From NCBI RefSeq assembly GCF_019711635.1, contig NZ_JAIGNT010000010.1, forward strand, positions 1-64,000: a stretch of DNA of 64,000 bases, in the 5' to 3' direction. Numbering within the stretch: the stretch's first letter is position 1; every line of letters starts with the position of its first letter. The translations under genes and the position numbers were made by a program. This document shows, one piece after another, positions 63,118 to 64,000 of this stretch. Below the pieces are notes generated by a model. That model did no database searches. It was given only the letters and a program-made list of their open reading frames with translations, and was not told where the DNA came from. The stretch is from Qipengyuania huizhouensis. Its GTDB lineage: Bacteria; Pseudomonadota; Alphaproteobacteria; Sphingomonadales; Sphingomonadaceae.

Positions 63118-64000
63118 TTCGGCAAATCCCCGAAATCGGTCAGCGCCGCATCGCGCAAGCCCCGCCAGACATTGCGCGCCTGGACGGTTTCGGGGACATC
63201 GTGGACGCGGTGTAGCTGGGCCCCCGCATCCATCCCCTTGAGCGCCAGCGCGACACTGCCGCCGAGCCGCTGGTCTGTCCCCGCCTCGTTGGACAAAGCC
63301 CCGATCATCCGCTTGCGGCTTGCCCCGAGCAGCAGCGGATGGCCGAGTGCATGGAACAGCGGCAAGGCATTGATGAGCAAGAGGTTGTCGGCAAGACTCT
63401 TGCCGAAGCCGATACCGGGATCGAGCAGGATATGGCCCGCTTCTATCCCCGCTTCCAGCGCGGCATCGCGGCGACTGCGAAGCTCGTCGAATACGTCGAA
63501 CACCACGTTCGTATAGTCTCCGCCCTCGTGCAAATCCTCGCCGCTAGCGGGCGCGTGCATCAGGATGACCGGACAGCCGGCCTTGGCGACCACCTCTGCA
63601 GAGCGCGGATCGTAGGTGAGGCCCGATACGTCGTTGACCAGGCTCGCCCCGGCACCCAGCGCAGCTTCCATCACCGCCGCCTTGCGCGTGTCCACGCTGA
63701 TCGCAGCACCCATTGCGGCACACATCTCGATCGCGGGAACGACCCTTTCGATCTCGTCGCCTTCCCACACCGCTTTCGCGCCCGGCCGCGTGCTTTCGCC
63801 GCCCACGTCGATGATCGCAGCCCCCGCTTCAAGCATGCGCGCGGCCTGTTCGCGCTGCACATCGGGTTTGTCCATGAACTCGCCGCCGTCGCTGAAACTG
63901 TCGGGGGTGACGTTGAGGATGCCCATCACCTGCGGCTGGTCGAGGCGGATGGTGCGCTCCCCCAGCTCGAGCGCCGGATGCGCCAGCGTGAGATTGGCCC
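63114..64000 (-). CDS. folP: Dihydropteroate synthase (partial, 5' end beyond window)
   Basis: The 3' part of folP, open through the window edge. [15 protein letters not shown] and [11 protein letters not shown] are the pterin and phosphate-binding loops; Leu-Leu-Gly-Ala-Ser-Arg-Lys-Arg-Met is the C-terminal Lys/Arg motif. It condenses p-aminobenzoate with the pterin pyrophosphate in folate synthesis. Upstream residues up to 64000 remain in frame (about 23 codons before this Met), so the true start is beyond the window. CTAG overlap with the SDR. Confidence 0.95.
   Translation of the reverse strand, partial: ANLTLAHPALELGERTIRLDQPQVMGILNVTPDSFSDGGEFMDKPDVQREQAARMLEAGAAIIDVGGESTRPGAKAVWEGDEIERVVPAIEMCAAMGAAISVDTRKAAVMEAALGAGASLVNDVSGLTYDPRSAEVVAKAGCPVILMHAPASGEDLHEGGDYTNVVFDVFDELRSRRDAALEAGIEAGHILLDPGIGFGKSLADNLLLINALPLFHALGHPLLLGASRKRMIGALSNEAGTDQRLGGSVALALKGMDAGAQLHRVHDVPETVQARNVWRGLRDAALTDFGDLPN

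Overview
The window is a contiguous, gene-dense, high-GC stretch of an alphaproteobacterial chromosome. Gene content and protein style fit Sphingomonadales, most likely Erythrobacteraceae (Erythrobacter/Qipengyuania-like). Evidence: the infA-maf-RNase E/G-yacG-tRNA-Phe block, short-form hisG with hisD-nusB-thiL, a K+-independent H+-pyrophosphatase, a three-gene pnt transhydrogenase next to the tiny aa3-oxidase subunit IV, a DUF6445 protein, an ABA4-like protein and tandem entericidin-like lipoproteins. The assignment is by recognition; no database search was run. I see no prophage, insertion sequence, rRNA operon or CRISPR array.

Layout. 0-7.6 kb: an AT-richer orphan secreted protein, then an HxlR regulator divergent from a tightly packed ten-gene operon of small detoxification or stress-type enzymes (three VOC proteins, three GST-like proteins, a duplicated DUF1428, a RibD-C/DHFR-like reductase, SRPBCC, DUF899). 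Two 17-bp imperfect palindromes 21 bp apart lie at the regulator start. 7.6-12.9 kb: J-domain protein, BolA, DUF6445, pirin, SDR, epoxide-hydrolase-like protein, DUF2332. 12.9-19.5 kb: hisG-hisD-nusB-thiL, hppA with a clear terminator, acyl-CoA thioesterase. 19.6-29.7 kb: DEAD-box helicase, universal stress protein, uvrC, APC permease, HI0933-type flavoprotein, and a TonB-dependent receptor carrying an unusual cysteine-bounded repeat insert. 29.8-32 kb: infA-maf-rne/g-yacG and tRNA-Phe. 32-39.3 kb: CPA1 antiporter, purC, lipid kinase, M16 peptidase, purS-purQ. 39.3-47.1 kb: GGDEF-EAL protein, glmS, DMT exporter, a solitary CpaF ATPase, and two tandem entericidin genes behind a perfect match to the EcfG general-stress promoter. 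47.2-51.7 kb: a minus-strand operon dgt - NAD-binding protein - ABA4-like - acyl-CoA ligase - DUF938 methyltransferase. 51.8-57.5 kb: subtilase, Asp/Glu-racemase-like protein, and a translationally coupled set of beta-helix protein, SO2930-type dihaem cytochrome and alpha/beta hydrolase. 57.5-60.6 kb: pntB-pntA2-pntA1 and CtaJ-like subunit IV, with an 82-bp nested palindromic element in frame inside the start of pntB. 60.8-64 kb: an NtrC-like regulator whose AAA+ catalytic residues are degenerate, an SDR, and the 3' part of folP.

The most interesting items are the palindrome inside pntB, the probably ATPase-dead NtrC-like regulator, the paired Cys modules in the TonB receptor, the HxlR operon with its candidate operators, the EcfG-promoted entericidin pair, the CTG start of thiL, and the racemase-like protein lacking its first catalytic cysteine. 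Five convergent gene pairs overlap by exactly four bases at their stop codons.
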